Part shown: in pieces, positions 52,147 to 60,637 of the stretch
Numbering within the stretch: position 1 is the first letter of the stretch
How the letters are laid out: each line of letters starts with the position of its first letter
Assembly (NCBI GenBank): GCA_046343015.1
Contig: JBKDOL010000042.1
Location: forward strand, 5,500-69,499
From: BJ22 sp021298375
GTDB taxonomy: Bacteria; Planctomycetota; Planctomycetia; Pirellulales; Pirellulaceae
Direction of reading: 5' to 3'
Length of the DNA: 64,000 bases
The notes under the pieces: model-generated
What the model was told of the DNA's origin: nothing
Database searches by the model: none
Seen by the model: only the letters and a program-made list of their open reading frames with translations
Translations under genes and position numbers: made by a program

Positions 52147-53259
52147 ATGAATTCGTCATCCGAATCCGTTGCCAAATCCCGCGTGCTGGAATTGGATGCC
52201 TTGCGGGCACTGGCTGCGCTGAGTTTGATGCTGTTTCATTTCACGCATGTCTATAGCGTCAAGTATGGCTACGCTCCGCCTCTCGGGTTCGAGTTTCCCT
52301 ATGGAAAGTATGGCACCCAGTTATTCTTCATGCTCAGCGGTTACGTCAATGCGATGACCTTGCTGGGGAAACGCGAGCCTTGGGACTTTCTGGCGGCGCG
52401 GGCAATTCGGATCCTGCCTTCCTATTATCTGGTGATTGCCGTCAACCTCGTCTTGCTGCTGTGGCTGCCATTTACTTTGCTCGGCAACTACAGTTGGCCG
52501 CAGGTTGCCGCCCAATTGACGGTTGTGCCCGGCCTTTTGGGATTTGAGTTTCTCGAACCCGTCACGTGGACGCTGCAGGTGGAAGTTCTGTTTTACGCTG
52601 CCTTGCTGGTGATGTATTGCAGCGGAGGCCTGGAACGACCTCTTCGGACGCTGCTCTGGTATCTGGCGATCTGCCTCGCCGGTACGTGGTGGTTGGGTGG
52701 GATTGACGCTGAGCTGTCGGGGACTGCGGCGGCGGATCGGGCCAAGCTCTTGCAGGAATTGCTGCTGCTGCCCTACCTGCCACTGTTTGCGATGGGGATG
52801 CTGCTTTACGAAGTGCGGCGAGGAGCGGGGAGTCGGTTCTGGAACAGTTTGGGTGTTTTGGCCGCTGCGGTTGTCTTTCACACGATCGACCAGCGGGATC
52901 ATAATCCGGCGGCGACGATCCTGTTTCTCGGCTTATTGGCGGGAGCGGGTTGGGGAGTGCTGCCGCCACTGCGGTGCAGGCCGCTGGTCTTTGTCAGCAC
53001 GATTTCTTATTCGCTGTACCTGCTGCACAACAATCTGGGGACGACCTTCATTTACCATTTGAATCAGGCCGGCGTCCCCTCGCTGGTTTGCTTTCTCCTG
53101 GTGATTCCGTTTGTTATCGCCATCTCCAGCGCAGCGACTTTCTGGTTTGAGCAACCGATTTCAGCTTTCCTGCGCCGAGCCTGGAAAAATTGGCGCCGAA
53201 ACCTTAAGGCGAATCAGCAATTGCAGCCGGCAACTTACTTGACGGAGTCGAGACAATGA
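52147..53259 (+). CDS. OafA-type membrane acyltransferase
   Basis: 370 residues from ATG 52147; the upstream open frame is not protein-like. It has LELDALRALAALSLMLFHFTHV with the catalytic His, GTQLFFMLSGYVNAMTLLGK, and about ten helices to WFEQPISAFLRRAWKN. It should O-acylate an envelope glycan. Its stop overlaps the start of the next gene (ATGA), so the two are translationally coupled. It is the second such enzyme in the window; unlike the one at 42657 it lacks a C-terminal soluble domain. Confidence 0.9.
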   Translation: MNSSSESVAKSRVLELDALRALAALSLMLFHFTHVYSVKYGYAPPLGFEFPYGKYGTQLFFMLSGYVNAMTLLGKREPWDFLAARAIRILPSYYLVIAVNLVLLLWLPFTLLGNYSWPQVAAQLTVVPGLLGFEFLEPVTWTLQVEVLFYAALLVMYCSGGLERPLRTLLWYLAICLAGTWWLGGIDAELSGTAAADRAKLLQELLLLPYLPLFAMGMLLYEVRRGAGSRFWNSLGVLAAAVVFHTIDQRDHNPAATILFLGLLAGAGWGVLPPLRCRPLVFVSTISYSLYLLHNNLGTTFIYHLNQAGVPSLVCFLLVIPFVIAISSAATFWFEQPISAFLRRAWKNWRRNLKANQQLQPATYLTESRQ

Positions 53260-54419
53260 CGGTGACAGGTGATTCATTGGGGGCAACCGTTCGCGTGCTC
53301 CGCGACTGGGAGCAGGTTCGGGCTGAGGCCGGAGACTGGAATCAGCTGGCCGGCGAAAACTTCATGCTCCGCAGAGAGTGGCTGGAGAGTTGGTGGGAAG
53401 CGATGCGCGATCCCGGGGATCAGTTAGCGATCATCGCCTGGTCGGACCCGCTCAGGAATCGGCGGGGGATCCTGCCGGGCTTTGTGACCCGCGGAATCCT
53501 CGGGCGAACCTATCGGCTGCTGGGGAGCGGAACGGTTTGCAGTGACGATCTGCAGTTGCTTGAGGACGAGGGCGAGCCAACGGAGTTCGCGAAATTGGCC
53601 GCCGAGTGCCTGGTGAGTTCCGCTTTTCGGCAAGCCTTTGGCAGATTGGATGCCGTTGAGTTGGAGGGGCATCTGCAGGGCGAGCCCTCGCTGGGCAGAT
53701 TGACCGCGGAATTGCGGACGGCGGGTTGGGTTGCCGAGGAACGCGAACTGGCGGGAGCGTGGCGGGTGAAGTTGCCGGGAACCAGCGAGGAGCTGCTGGC
53801 TCAGTTGCCCAAGTCCCGCCGCCGAAAAGCAAACAAGGCCCGGCGACTATTGGCAGAGGGGCAAGTTAACTACGAATTCGCCGGGGAGTGGGCTCGGATC
53901 GGTTCCTTGTGGAATGAGTTTGTGCGCTTGCACCAGAAGCGGCGCGAGATCCTGGGCGAAGCGGGGTGCTTTTCCGATCCGCGATTCGAGCGGTTCCTGC
54001 GAAGTGCTGTCCAGCGCTTTGCCGGGCAGCAAGCGTGCTGGTTGGGAGTGCTTTGGTCCGCCGGCCAACCGGTCGGGATGAATCTGGTTTTTCTCCATCG
54101 GGCGATGGCCTGCGTTTACCAGGCGGGAATGGATCCAGAGCGATCCGAGCTGGACCCGGGTCATCTCATTAACTACTTCATGATCGAGAGGGCGATTGAG
54201 CAGAAGGTGGAGTGGCTGGACTTTCTGCGGGGCGATGAACCGTACAAAGAGGGCTGGGGAGCGGAACGCCGGGTGCTCTGCCGGTCCCGCTGCTTTGCTC
54301 CGCACTTGAGTGCTCGGTTGCGACAGACGGCTCTGGCGGCCGGGAGGGGACTGAAGGCCTGGTCGGCAAACTGGCTCAGCCAGCCTGCCGCGGCCCCGCC
54401 AGCCGCCTCGGTGGATTGA
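53256..54419 (+). CDS. GNAT/FemAB-like (BioF2-type) acetyltransferase
   Basis: 387 residues. The layout is that of Acetyltransf_6: N-terminal FMLRREWLESWWEAMRDPGD, centre SKSRRRKANKARRLLAEGQV (about residues 186-205), and C-terminal HRAMACVYQAGMDPERSELDPGHLINYFMIERAIEQ with DFLRGDEPYKEGWG. Such enzymes transfer acyl groups in polysaccharide (exopolysaccharide, cellulose) or peptidoglycan modification. ATG 53256 overlaps the stop of the acyltransferase by ATGA, so both act in one pathway, probably envelope glycan decoration. Confidence 0.87.
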   Translation: MTVTGDSLGATVRVLRDWEQVRAEAGDWNQLAGENFMLRREWLESWWEAMRDPGDQLAIIAWSDPLRNRRGILPGFVTRGILGRTYRLLGSGTVCSDDLQLLEDEGEPTEFAKLAAECLVSSAFRQAFGRLDAVELEGHLQGEPSLGRLTAELRTAGWVAEERELAGAWRVKLPGTSEELLAQLPKSRRRKANKARRLLAEGQVNYEFAGEWARIGSLWNEFVRLHQKRREILGEAGCFSDPRFERFLRSAVQRFAGQQACWLGVLWSAGQPVGMNLVFLHRAMACVYQAGMDPERSELDPGHLINYFMIERAIEQKVEWLDFLRGDEPYKEGWGAERRVLCRSRCFAPHLSARLRQTALAAGRGLKAWSANWLSQPAAAPPAASVD

Positions 54420-54796
54420 GTTGCCAGCGTTCCCCTGCGGCGTTCCGCAACCTGATTCCCTGAGTTGGGGGATCTCGAGTGTCTCGTACCAAGGGGCAAC
54501 TGGGTAAGCCCTCCGGCGGCTGGGTGTCAAACCGCTGAAATGCGCAAATCTGCGGGTTGCTGACCGGTTGGGAGCCAATTCCCGGGTTGCCTGCGGAAAG
54601 AATCAGTTTGAAACCGATAGAGGGAGTGCAGCGAGCCGGTTATCTTGTGGTATTCCCCGGTTATCTTGTGGTATTCACTGCGGATTGGACCGCAGACAGC
54701 CCAGAAATGACGCTCCCGGCCAACCCGGGGAGCGTTTCTGAAGGCGGACTCATACCGACTGAACCCTCTCACCTAAACGCCCCGACAGCCCCTTCC
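54420..54796. other. Intergenic region with 21-bp duplication
   Basis: 377 bp. It holds a 21-bp tandem duplication (54636-54677). The ORF of the next gene continues upstream into it but without ribosome-binding site or protein-like content. Confidence 0.6.
54636..54677 (+). repeat. 21-bp tandem duplication, CCGGTTATCTTGTGGTATTC
   Basis: Two adjacent copies (54636-54656, 54657-54677) with one difference at the last base. Confidence 0.9.
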
Positions 54797-55588
54797 ATGT
54801 CCATTTATTCGGAAACTGAGACGCTCAGCCCCCAGGCCGAGCAACCGATGGAGGAAGTTTCCTCCGCGGTTGAGGCTGGGCGAAAGCGGGCTCCCTGGAT
54901 GCGGATGAACTGGGAGGACCTGCTGTTCATGCATTGGCCGGTGGCTCCGGCATTGCTGCGGAAGCTACTCCCTGAGAAAGTCGAACTGGAAACCTTTGAC
55001 GGCAAGGCCTGGTTGGGAATCGTTCCCTTTCGGATGTCGGGGGTTGGGTTTCGCGGGTTGCCGAACCTCCCCTATGCCTCGTCTTTTCCCGAGTTGAACG
55101 TGCGGACCTACGTCAATGACGGTCAGCGTTCAGGCGTTTGGTTTTTCAGCCTCGACGCGACCAGTCGTTTGGCGGTTTGGGGTGGCCGCGTCCTTTATCG
55201 TTTGCCTTACAAAAAGGCGAGCATCGATATCGACCAGGACGGACACTGGATCCGCTATCAAAGCCGTCGCGACACGCTGGGCGGTAAGCGGATCGGGTTG
55301 AAGGTTGAGTACCGGCCGCTGGGCAAGACCTACAGCACCGCTCCGGGGACGCTGGAGCATTTTCTCACGGCTCGCGATTGCCTGTTTACGCAGGGAGCTT
55401 GCGGGCGAATCTTTCGCGGTGATGTGCGACACCCCAGCTGGCAACTGCAGACAGCCCAGGCGATTATCCACGACAACACGATGACCGCTCCGCTGGGGAT
55501 AGAGTTGCCGAGCGAGTGCCCGGTGTTGCATTTTTCGAGGCGGACGCGAGTGGTCGCCTGGTCGCTGCGAGAACGCAGCCGAGCCTAG
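54797..55588 (+). CDS. DUF2071 family protein (YqjF-like)
   Basis: 263 residues from ATG 54797; the in-frame extension upstream is not protein-like. The family pattern is clear: FMHWPVAPALLRKLLPEKVELETFDGKAWLGIVPFRMSG, then SFPELNVRTYVNDG, GVWFFSLDATSRL and YRLPYKKASI. DUF2071 proteins are of unknown function, with an acetoacetate-decarboxylase-like fold. It stands alone. The first ~35 residues are an acidic, non-conserved tail. Confidence 0.88.
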   Translation: MSIYSETETLSPQAEQPMEEVSSAVEAGRKRAPWMRMNWEDLLFMHWPVAPALLRKLLPEKVELETFDGKAWLGIVPFRMSGVGFRGLPNLPYASSFPELNVRTYVNDGQRSGVWFFSLDATSRLAVWGGRVLYRLPYKKASIDIDQDGHWIRYQSRRDTLGGKRIGLKVEYRPLGKTYSTAPGTLEHFLTARDCLFTQGACGRIFRGDVRHPSWQLQTAQAIIHDNTMTAPLGIELPSECPVLHFSRRTRVVAWSLRERSRA

Positions 55589-55960
55589 CGCGAGTGGAAA
55601 GCTTTTTTTGCCTGCTCTGGCCGTGAAGTCGTTCCGGTTCTAATTCCGAATATTGCCTCGCGCTCTGCAGCAAGCGGATTGCCGCCATCGCTTAAGCCAA
55701 GGAAGCTCATCGTGGCCTGGCCGCGGAGCCGAAAGTTCGGCGGCGGGCAGATCTTGAGAGCCCCGGCTTATCGCAGTTAAAAGTCATCAGCCCGGCTCAA
55801 AATCAGCCTGCACATGAGCTCGGGCCCCGGTCCAGCAGCAAGCGTTGGCGTCAAACGTCGGGCGATCCGGGCATCCTTGCCCCCACGGTGAGCAGTCTTT
55901 AGAGGATCGGGAAGGCTGAACCTCGGTTACAATGCAGCCAAGGTCAAACAGCTGCGAGGC
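55589..55960. other. Intergenic region, nothing recognised
   Basis: 372 bp between the DUF2071 gene and the peroxidase. No gene, repeat or RNA is seen; a short AAAGCTTTTTTTGCC near 55600 could be the end of a transcript but lacks a stem. Confidence 0.4.
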
Positions 55961-57031
55961 GTGGACGTGGATAGCCGGCGAACAATCTGGATGCGTGTAG
56001 TGGGGGGCTGCGTTTTGGGCTTGGCGGCCGTTTGGTGCGCGGTTGGCGGCGCCCAAGAGCGAGTGAGCGAGTCGATACAGTTGCCAGCGTTGCCCGCCGA
56101 TACGCTGCCGCCGACGGAGTTGCTCACGTCTATTCCGTTAGGATTTGAGCGTTGGCCAGAGCCGCCGGCTGACAATCCGCTGACGCTGGAGAAGGCCCTG
56201 CTGGGGCGGCGGTTGTTTTTTGATTCGATCCTTTCCCGCGATGGGAGCTTATCCTGCGCCAGTTGTCATTTGCCCGACCATGGGCTGGCGAGTCCAGACC
56301 CTGTGGCGATCGGGATTGGCGGTCAGCGCGGGCGGCGGAATTCACCTTCGCTGTACAACGTTGCCTGGGGCAAGAGTTTTTTCTGGGATGGGCGATCGAT
56401 GTCGCTTGAGGAGCAGGCGCTGGCGCCGATTGTCAGTCCCTTGGAGTTGGGCAGCGACTTGCCTGCCGTGGTGGGGAAGTTGCGGCGGCACGCAGCCTAT
56501 CCGCAGTTGTTTGCCGAGGCGTTTCCCGGGGAGCCGGATCCGGTAACCGAGGCCAATCTGGCGAAAAGTTTGGCCAGTTTTGAGCGGACGTTGGTGCGGG
56601 CCGGGGCGGAAGTCGATCGTTTCCATGCGGCGGAGTACGAAGCACTATCGCCCGAGGCGCGGCAGGGTTTGTGGATTTTCGAAAGCCGGGGATTTTGTTG
56701 GCAGTGTCATGCGGGGTCCAACTTCAGCGACGAGGCGTTCCACAACACTGGAGTGGGCTTTGGCCGCGACGGTCGCGATTTGGGGCGGTTTGAGGTAACG
56801 GGTGACGAGCGACACCGCTTTCAGTTCAAGACTCCCTCGCTGCGCGGCGTCGCCAGCACCGCTCCTTACATGCATGATGGAAGCATCAGGACGCTGGAAG
56901 AGGTCGTGGAGTTTTATTCCAAGGGTGGAGCGCCCAGCGACCCCGGGCTCGACCCGCAATTGCGACCGCTGCACTTGAGTGAGGTGGAAAAAGCGAACTT
57001 GGTCGAATACCTTAAAGCGCTTTCGAAGTGA
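55961..57031 (+). CDS. Di-heme cytochrome-c peroxidase (CcpA/MauG family)
   Basis: 356 residues. A signal peptide lies at residues ~11-32 (start GTG 55961 or ATG 55991). First heme SCASCH (Cys99, Cys102, His103) and second FCWQCH (Cys246, Cys249, His250), with RNSPSLYNVAWGKSFFWDGR between and KTPSLRGVASTAPYMHDGSI after. These are periplasmic enzymes that reduce hydrogen peroxide or oxidise protein residues (MauG). The partner is unknown. A gap of 69 bp leads to the AAA gene, same strand. Confidence 0.92.
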   Translation: MDVDSRRTIWMRVVGGCVLGLAAVWCAVGGAQERVSESIQLPALPADTLPPTELLTSIPLGFERWPEPPADNPLTLEKALLGRRLFFDSILSRDGSLSCASCHLPDHGLASPDPVAIGIGGQRGRRNSPSLYNVAWGKSFFWDGRSMSLEEQALAPIVSPLELGSDLPAVVGKLRRHAAYPQLFAEAFPGEPDPVTEANLAKSLASFERTLVRAGAEVDRFHAAEYEALSPEARQGLWIFESRGFCWQCHAGSNFSDEAFHNTGVGFGRDGRDLGRFEVTGDERHRFQFKTPSLRGVASTAPYMHDGSIRTLEEVVEFYSKGGAPSDPGLDPQLRPLHLSEVEKANLVEYLKALSK

Positions 57032-57100
57032 CGCCCGGGATGATCGATCGCGTGGATTGGTTGCTGGAGGGTGTAGGCCAGAGGCAAGTTTGGGGCGGGA

Positions 57101-58150
57101 ATGCATCAGCAGGCTGGATTTGAGCGGGAACAGGTGGAGATTCAGGGCGTCAAGCTGCATCTGAGTCAGGCGCACGACTTTGAGAGCGAGTGGATTGGCC
57201 AGCAGGATGTGCTGCATCAAGTACTTGCTTGCTGGCTGGTGGTCGATCCGCGCGACTTGCCGCTGACGCCGCGGCTGGTGGGGAGTCCGGGAATTGGCAA
57301 GACCGCCTTGGCGATGGCCGCCGCGCGGCAGCGCAAGCAGGAACTCTACATTTATCAGTGCACGGCGGACACGCGGCCGGAAGATTTGCTGGTAACCCCG
57401 GTCCTTTCGGAGCAAGGCACAATTGCCTACCACGCCTCTCCGCTGGTGACGGCGATGATTCGCGGCGGCGTCTGCCTTCTCGATGAGGGCAACCGGATGA
57501 ACGAGAAATCGTGGGCATCACTCGCTCCGCTGCTCGATTATCGCCGCTACGTCGAGTCGATTGTGGCGGGGATCACGGTGAAAGCTCACCCTGATTTTCG
57601 TTGTGCGGTGACGATGAATCAGGATGAGTCGACGTTTGAAATTCCCGACTACATTCTCAGTCGTCTGCAGCCGACCCTGCACCTCGCCTTTCCGAGTCGG
57701 GAAGATGAGATGGCGATTCTCAAGTATCACTTGCCGTTTTGCCCCGAGGAGATGCTGGCGATGACGGCTGAGTTTTTGCAGCACGCTCATCAGCTTAAGC
57801 TCGACTTTTCCACGCGCGACGGGATCAATGTGCTGCGGTATGCCCTGAAGCGGATTCAGCAGGTGCCCGGACACCCGCTGGCTCAGGATGCGGCCTGGCG
57901 CGAGGCAGTGGAGAAATGCCTGGGGGAAGAGGCCCTCGATTTGAATCAGTTGGCCCAGCGGCGGAAAGATTCGCTCGGCGGGCAAGCCGTGCCGCTGGGG
58001 TTTGGCGATTTCTTTTTCGAGCCAGGCAATCCGCTCCATCCGGATGCGATGGACATGGAAGGCGAGAACGATCTCGGGATGTTGGATTTTGACAGCGACG
58101 AGATCGACGAGTTCGAAGAGGACGAAGAAGACGATGAGGAAGATGTTTAG
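57101..58150 (+). CDS. MoxR-like AAA+ ATPase
   Basis: 349 residues. Walker A GSPGIGKT (61-68), Walker B VCLLDEGNRM (about 124-133), sensor 1 CAVTMNQDE near residue 168, and an arginine-finger region with ILSRLQPTLHLAFPSREDE. The last ~30 residues are an extremely acidic tail (DEIDEFEEDEEDDEEDV). MoxR ATPases are chaperones that usually work with a vWA protein. Here the next gene is a large unknown and the third is TerB-like. The ATG at 57101 keeps the expected N-terminal region. Confidence 0.88.
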   Translation: MHQQAGFEREQVEIQGVKLHLSQAHDFESEWIGQQDVLHQVLACWLVVDPRDLPLTPRLVGSPGIGKTALAMAAARQRKQELYIYQCTADTRPEDLLVTPVLSEQGTIAYHASPLVTAMIRGGVCLLDEGNRMNEKSWASLAPLLDYRRYVESIVAGITVKAHPDFRCAVTMNQDESTFEIPDYILSRLQPTLHLAFPSREDEMAILKYHLPFCPEEMLAMTAEFLQHAHQLKLDFSTRDGINVLRYALKRIQQVPGHPLAQDAAWREAVEKCLGEEALDLNQLAQRRKDSLGGQAVPLGFGDFFFEPGNPLHPDAMDMEGENDLGMLDFDSDEIDEFEEDEEDDEEDV

Positions 58151-58227
58151 GCGATTTGCGATCGCCTTTCGCGTCGAGGCTGCTTTTGTTCCCACGACGC
58201 CTTACCTTGCCAAAGAATGGAGGCAGC

Positions 58228-60105
58228 TTGATCGATCCGGTGCTTGAGATTGGAACGCGGGTCACGGCGCTTCCCGTAGTGCACGGCAGCGGGGACTTCG
58301 CCTGGGAAGTCCGCCGTCTGATGGGCCAGCATGAGTTTGACTGCCTGGCCGTCTCGTTGCCCGCAGAATTTCAGCCGGCGGTGGAGCAGGGGATTCTGGC
58401 CTTGCCGAGAGTCAGCTCGGTGGTCGTACGGGAGGAACAGGCCGCATCCGCCCTTTGGACGCCGGGCCGGGAATCGTCTGAGGCCCGGATGCCGGAAATG
58501 AGCTACGTGCCGATTGACCCGTGCCAGCCGGTGATTGCCGCGCTGCGGACGGCGATGGGCGAACGGTTGCCGCGGCGGTTTATCGATCTGCCCACGACCC
58601 GGTTTGTGCCGCACACGCGCTTGATGCCGGACGCCTTTGCCCTGAAGTTTGTCTCGATTCCGCAGTATGCGTCGGCCGTGTTGCCATTTCTGCGGGCTCC
58701 GCGAAGTCGGCAATGGCGGGCCCGGGTCAATTACCTGGCCTGGCAACTGCGGGAGTTGGCCGTTGATTACGAGCGGATTCTGTTTGTCTGTGGAATCAGC
58801 GAGTGGCCATGGGTCCGCGAGGCCTTTCTGTCGCCCGAGTTGAGAAGGTCCGAGCCGGAGCTTGGCAGCGAACCGCAATTGACGGAGGTGGATGCGGAGA
58901 CGCTGTACTTCATGCTCGGCGAGCTTCCGTTCGTAACCGAGCTGTACGAGCGCGCTCGGGCGGAGCTGGGAGACGATCGGCTGTTGGCCATTGATGGAGT
59001 CAAGCAGTTGCTTCTGGTCGCGCGGGAACGTTACCTGCGGGACCAGGGAAAGCGGGCCCGGCGCATCACGCCCAAGCTGCTGGCCCAATGCCTGCAGTAC
59101 GTTCGGAATTTGACGCTGATCGAACGTGGCTTTACACCCCAGTTGGCAACGGTGGCGCTGGCTGCCAAGCAGATGGTTGGGGATGCGTTTGCGATCCGAG
59201 TGCTGGAAGTGGCGAAAGAGTACGCCCCGGGTGTGTTGACCGGAGAGGATTTGCCCGACGTCGAGTTTGGACTGGATCGGGCGCTGCTCTCAGGAGAGCC
59301 CGTGCGCGCGAAGAGTCGGCTTCCCGGGCCCCCGCTGCAGTGGATGCGGCTGGAGTTGGAGCCCAAACCGAACGAGCGGCAGCGCGAAGAGTGGAGTCAT
59401 CGCTGGAATCCCTACAGCCAATGCAGTTGGCCGCCGGAGGATGTGCAGATCGAGAATTTTCGCCAGGCGGTGTTCGATCGGGCGCGGGAGGCGATGGGGG
59501 TCGATTTGGTCAAGACCGAGAAGTTCACGACCAGCATTCGGGACGGGATCGACATTCGCGACACGCTGCGGAACTGGTATGCCGGTGAAATCTACGTCAA
59601 GGTTGTGCCGCCGAATCGCGGCAAGCTCGACTGCGCGGTGATGCTGTTTGATTCGCCAGCGGACCCGCGCGAGTATCCCTGGCGGGCGACTTGGTTTGCC
59701 GAGCATCAGGAAGAATCGACGCTCTGCTTTTATGCGACCAACTTCATCGAGAACCCGATCGGACCAGGGATCTGTCAGGCCGTCTACGGCGGAGCCATGT
59801 TCTTTTTTCCGGCGATTCCGATTCCTGATATTTGGTCCGACCCGCGGCTGGACTTCGCCGAGACGCTCGAGGAACGGATGCTGGCGGCCGCCTGTTTGCA
59901 CAGTCGCTGCAGTCAGATTGCCTTGCTCAGCGCGGGACCGCCTGGCCCGGGATGGCGGCGCCTGGCGAAGCGGTACCGAAAGAGTTGGATTCATCTGCCG
60001 CTGAGCCGCTTCAGCGATTCGACGGTCTCTCAGTTGCGGCATTTTCATGTGCTCAATGGCCGGCAGGTGCGGACTTACGCGGCAGATTTCATCCGCAAGG
60101 GTTAA
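58228..60105 (+). CDS. Large unknown protein, N-terminus TIKI/EreA (DUF5682)-like
   Basis: 625 residues from TTG 58228, which has a strong GGAGG 4 bp before; there is no better start, and the frame to 58156 is basic noise. Residues ~10-230 follow the TraB/TIKI/EreA pattern of DUF5682-type proteins: HGSGDFAWEVRRLMGQHEFD, CLAVSLPAEFQPAVEQG, MGERLPRRFIDLP, and YERILFVCGISEWPWV. The usual metal-binding His residues are partly lost. Residues ~380-625 are a separate alpha/beta region with CSQIALLSAGPPGPGW. It begins 77 bp after the MoxR gene and is surely co-transcribed. Function unknown; the fold call is inference. Confidence 0.6.
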   Translation: MIDPVLEIGTRVTALPVVHGSGDFAWEVRRLMGQHEFDCLAVSLPAEFQPAVEQGILALPRVSSVVVREEQAASALWTPGRESSEARMPEMSYVPIDPCQPVIAALRTAMGERLPRRFIDLPTTRFVPHTRLMPDAFALKFVSIPQYASAVLPFLRAPRSRQWRARVNYLAWQLRELAVDYERILFVCGISEWPWVREAFLSPELRRSEPELGSEPQLTEVDAETLYFMLGELPFVTELYERARAELGDDRLLAIDGVKQLLLVARERYLRDQGKRARRITPKLLAQCLQYVRNLTLIERGFTPQLATVALAAKQMVGDAFAIRVLEVAKEYAPGVLTGEDLPDVEFGLDRALLSGEPVRAKSRLPGPPLQWMRLELEPKPNERQREEWSHRWNPYSQCSWPPEDVQIENFRQAVFDRAREAMGVDLVKTEKFTTSIRDGIDIRDTLRNWYAGEIYVKVVPPNRGKLDCAVMLFDSPADPREYPWRATWFAEHQEESTLCFYATNFIENPIGPGICQAVYGGAMFFFPAIPIPDIWSDPRLDFAETLEERMLAAACLHSRCSQIALLSAGPPGPGWRRLAKRYRKSWIHLPLSRFSDSTVSQLRHFHVLNGRQVRTYAADFIRKG

Positions 60106-60221
60106 TCGGCCTTGCCCTCAGAGCCGGTTTGTCCATTCTGACCAAAGTCACCTGTGGCCAAACAACTTGGTTGGTTTATCATGAGCCAGATGGACATTCA
60201 CCCGAACCGGAAACCGCAAGC

Positions 60222-60584
60222 ATGAAACTCTCCCACCTCGAACTGTTTCAGAATCTGGTCAATCTCGCTGCCTCCGATGGCAAGTTTACCGAGGAAGAGG
60301 TGTTGTATCTCGCCCAGCGAGCGGAGCAGTGGGGGATTTCGAATGACGAGTTTGAATCCTGTGTCGCAGGGTTGATGGAAGGTGCCTTGGAGATTCGACT
60401 CCCGGAAACGCAGGCCAAACGCGAGGAGCTGTTGGCGGAGATGATTCGGCTGATGGCCGTCGATGGTCAGTTGGCGGAAACGGAGAAGCGACTTTGTGCG
60501 ACCGCCAGCGCCAAGATGGACTTTACGACGGTCGAGTTTCGCCAACTCCTCGATCGCGTTCTGGCACACTGCGCGAGTGAGTAG
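60222..60584 (+). CDS. TerB-like protein
   Basis: 120 residues from ATG 60222; the longer frame upstream overlaps the previous gene. It is all-helical, with the TerB pattern: NLVNLAASDGKFTEEEVLYL and MIRLMAVDGQLAETEKRLC, two repeated acidic metal-binding-like turns (DGKFTEEE, DGQLAETE). TerB-family proteins link to tellurite-resistance and stress/phage systems with MoxR ATPases. It follows the TIKI-like gene by 116 bp with its own A/T-rich upstream stretch, so it may have its own promoter. Confidence 0.82.
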   Translation: MKLSHLELFQNLVNLAASDGKFTEEEVLYLAQRAEQWGISNDEFESCVAGLMEGALEIRLPETQAKREELLAEMIRLMAVDGQLAETEKRLCATASAKMDFTTVEFRQLLDRVLAHCASE

Positions 60585-60637
60585 AGCAAACCACAGCAGT
60601 GGACTCAAGGCAGGGCGTAGCACTCACCACTCGGCAG

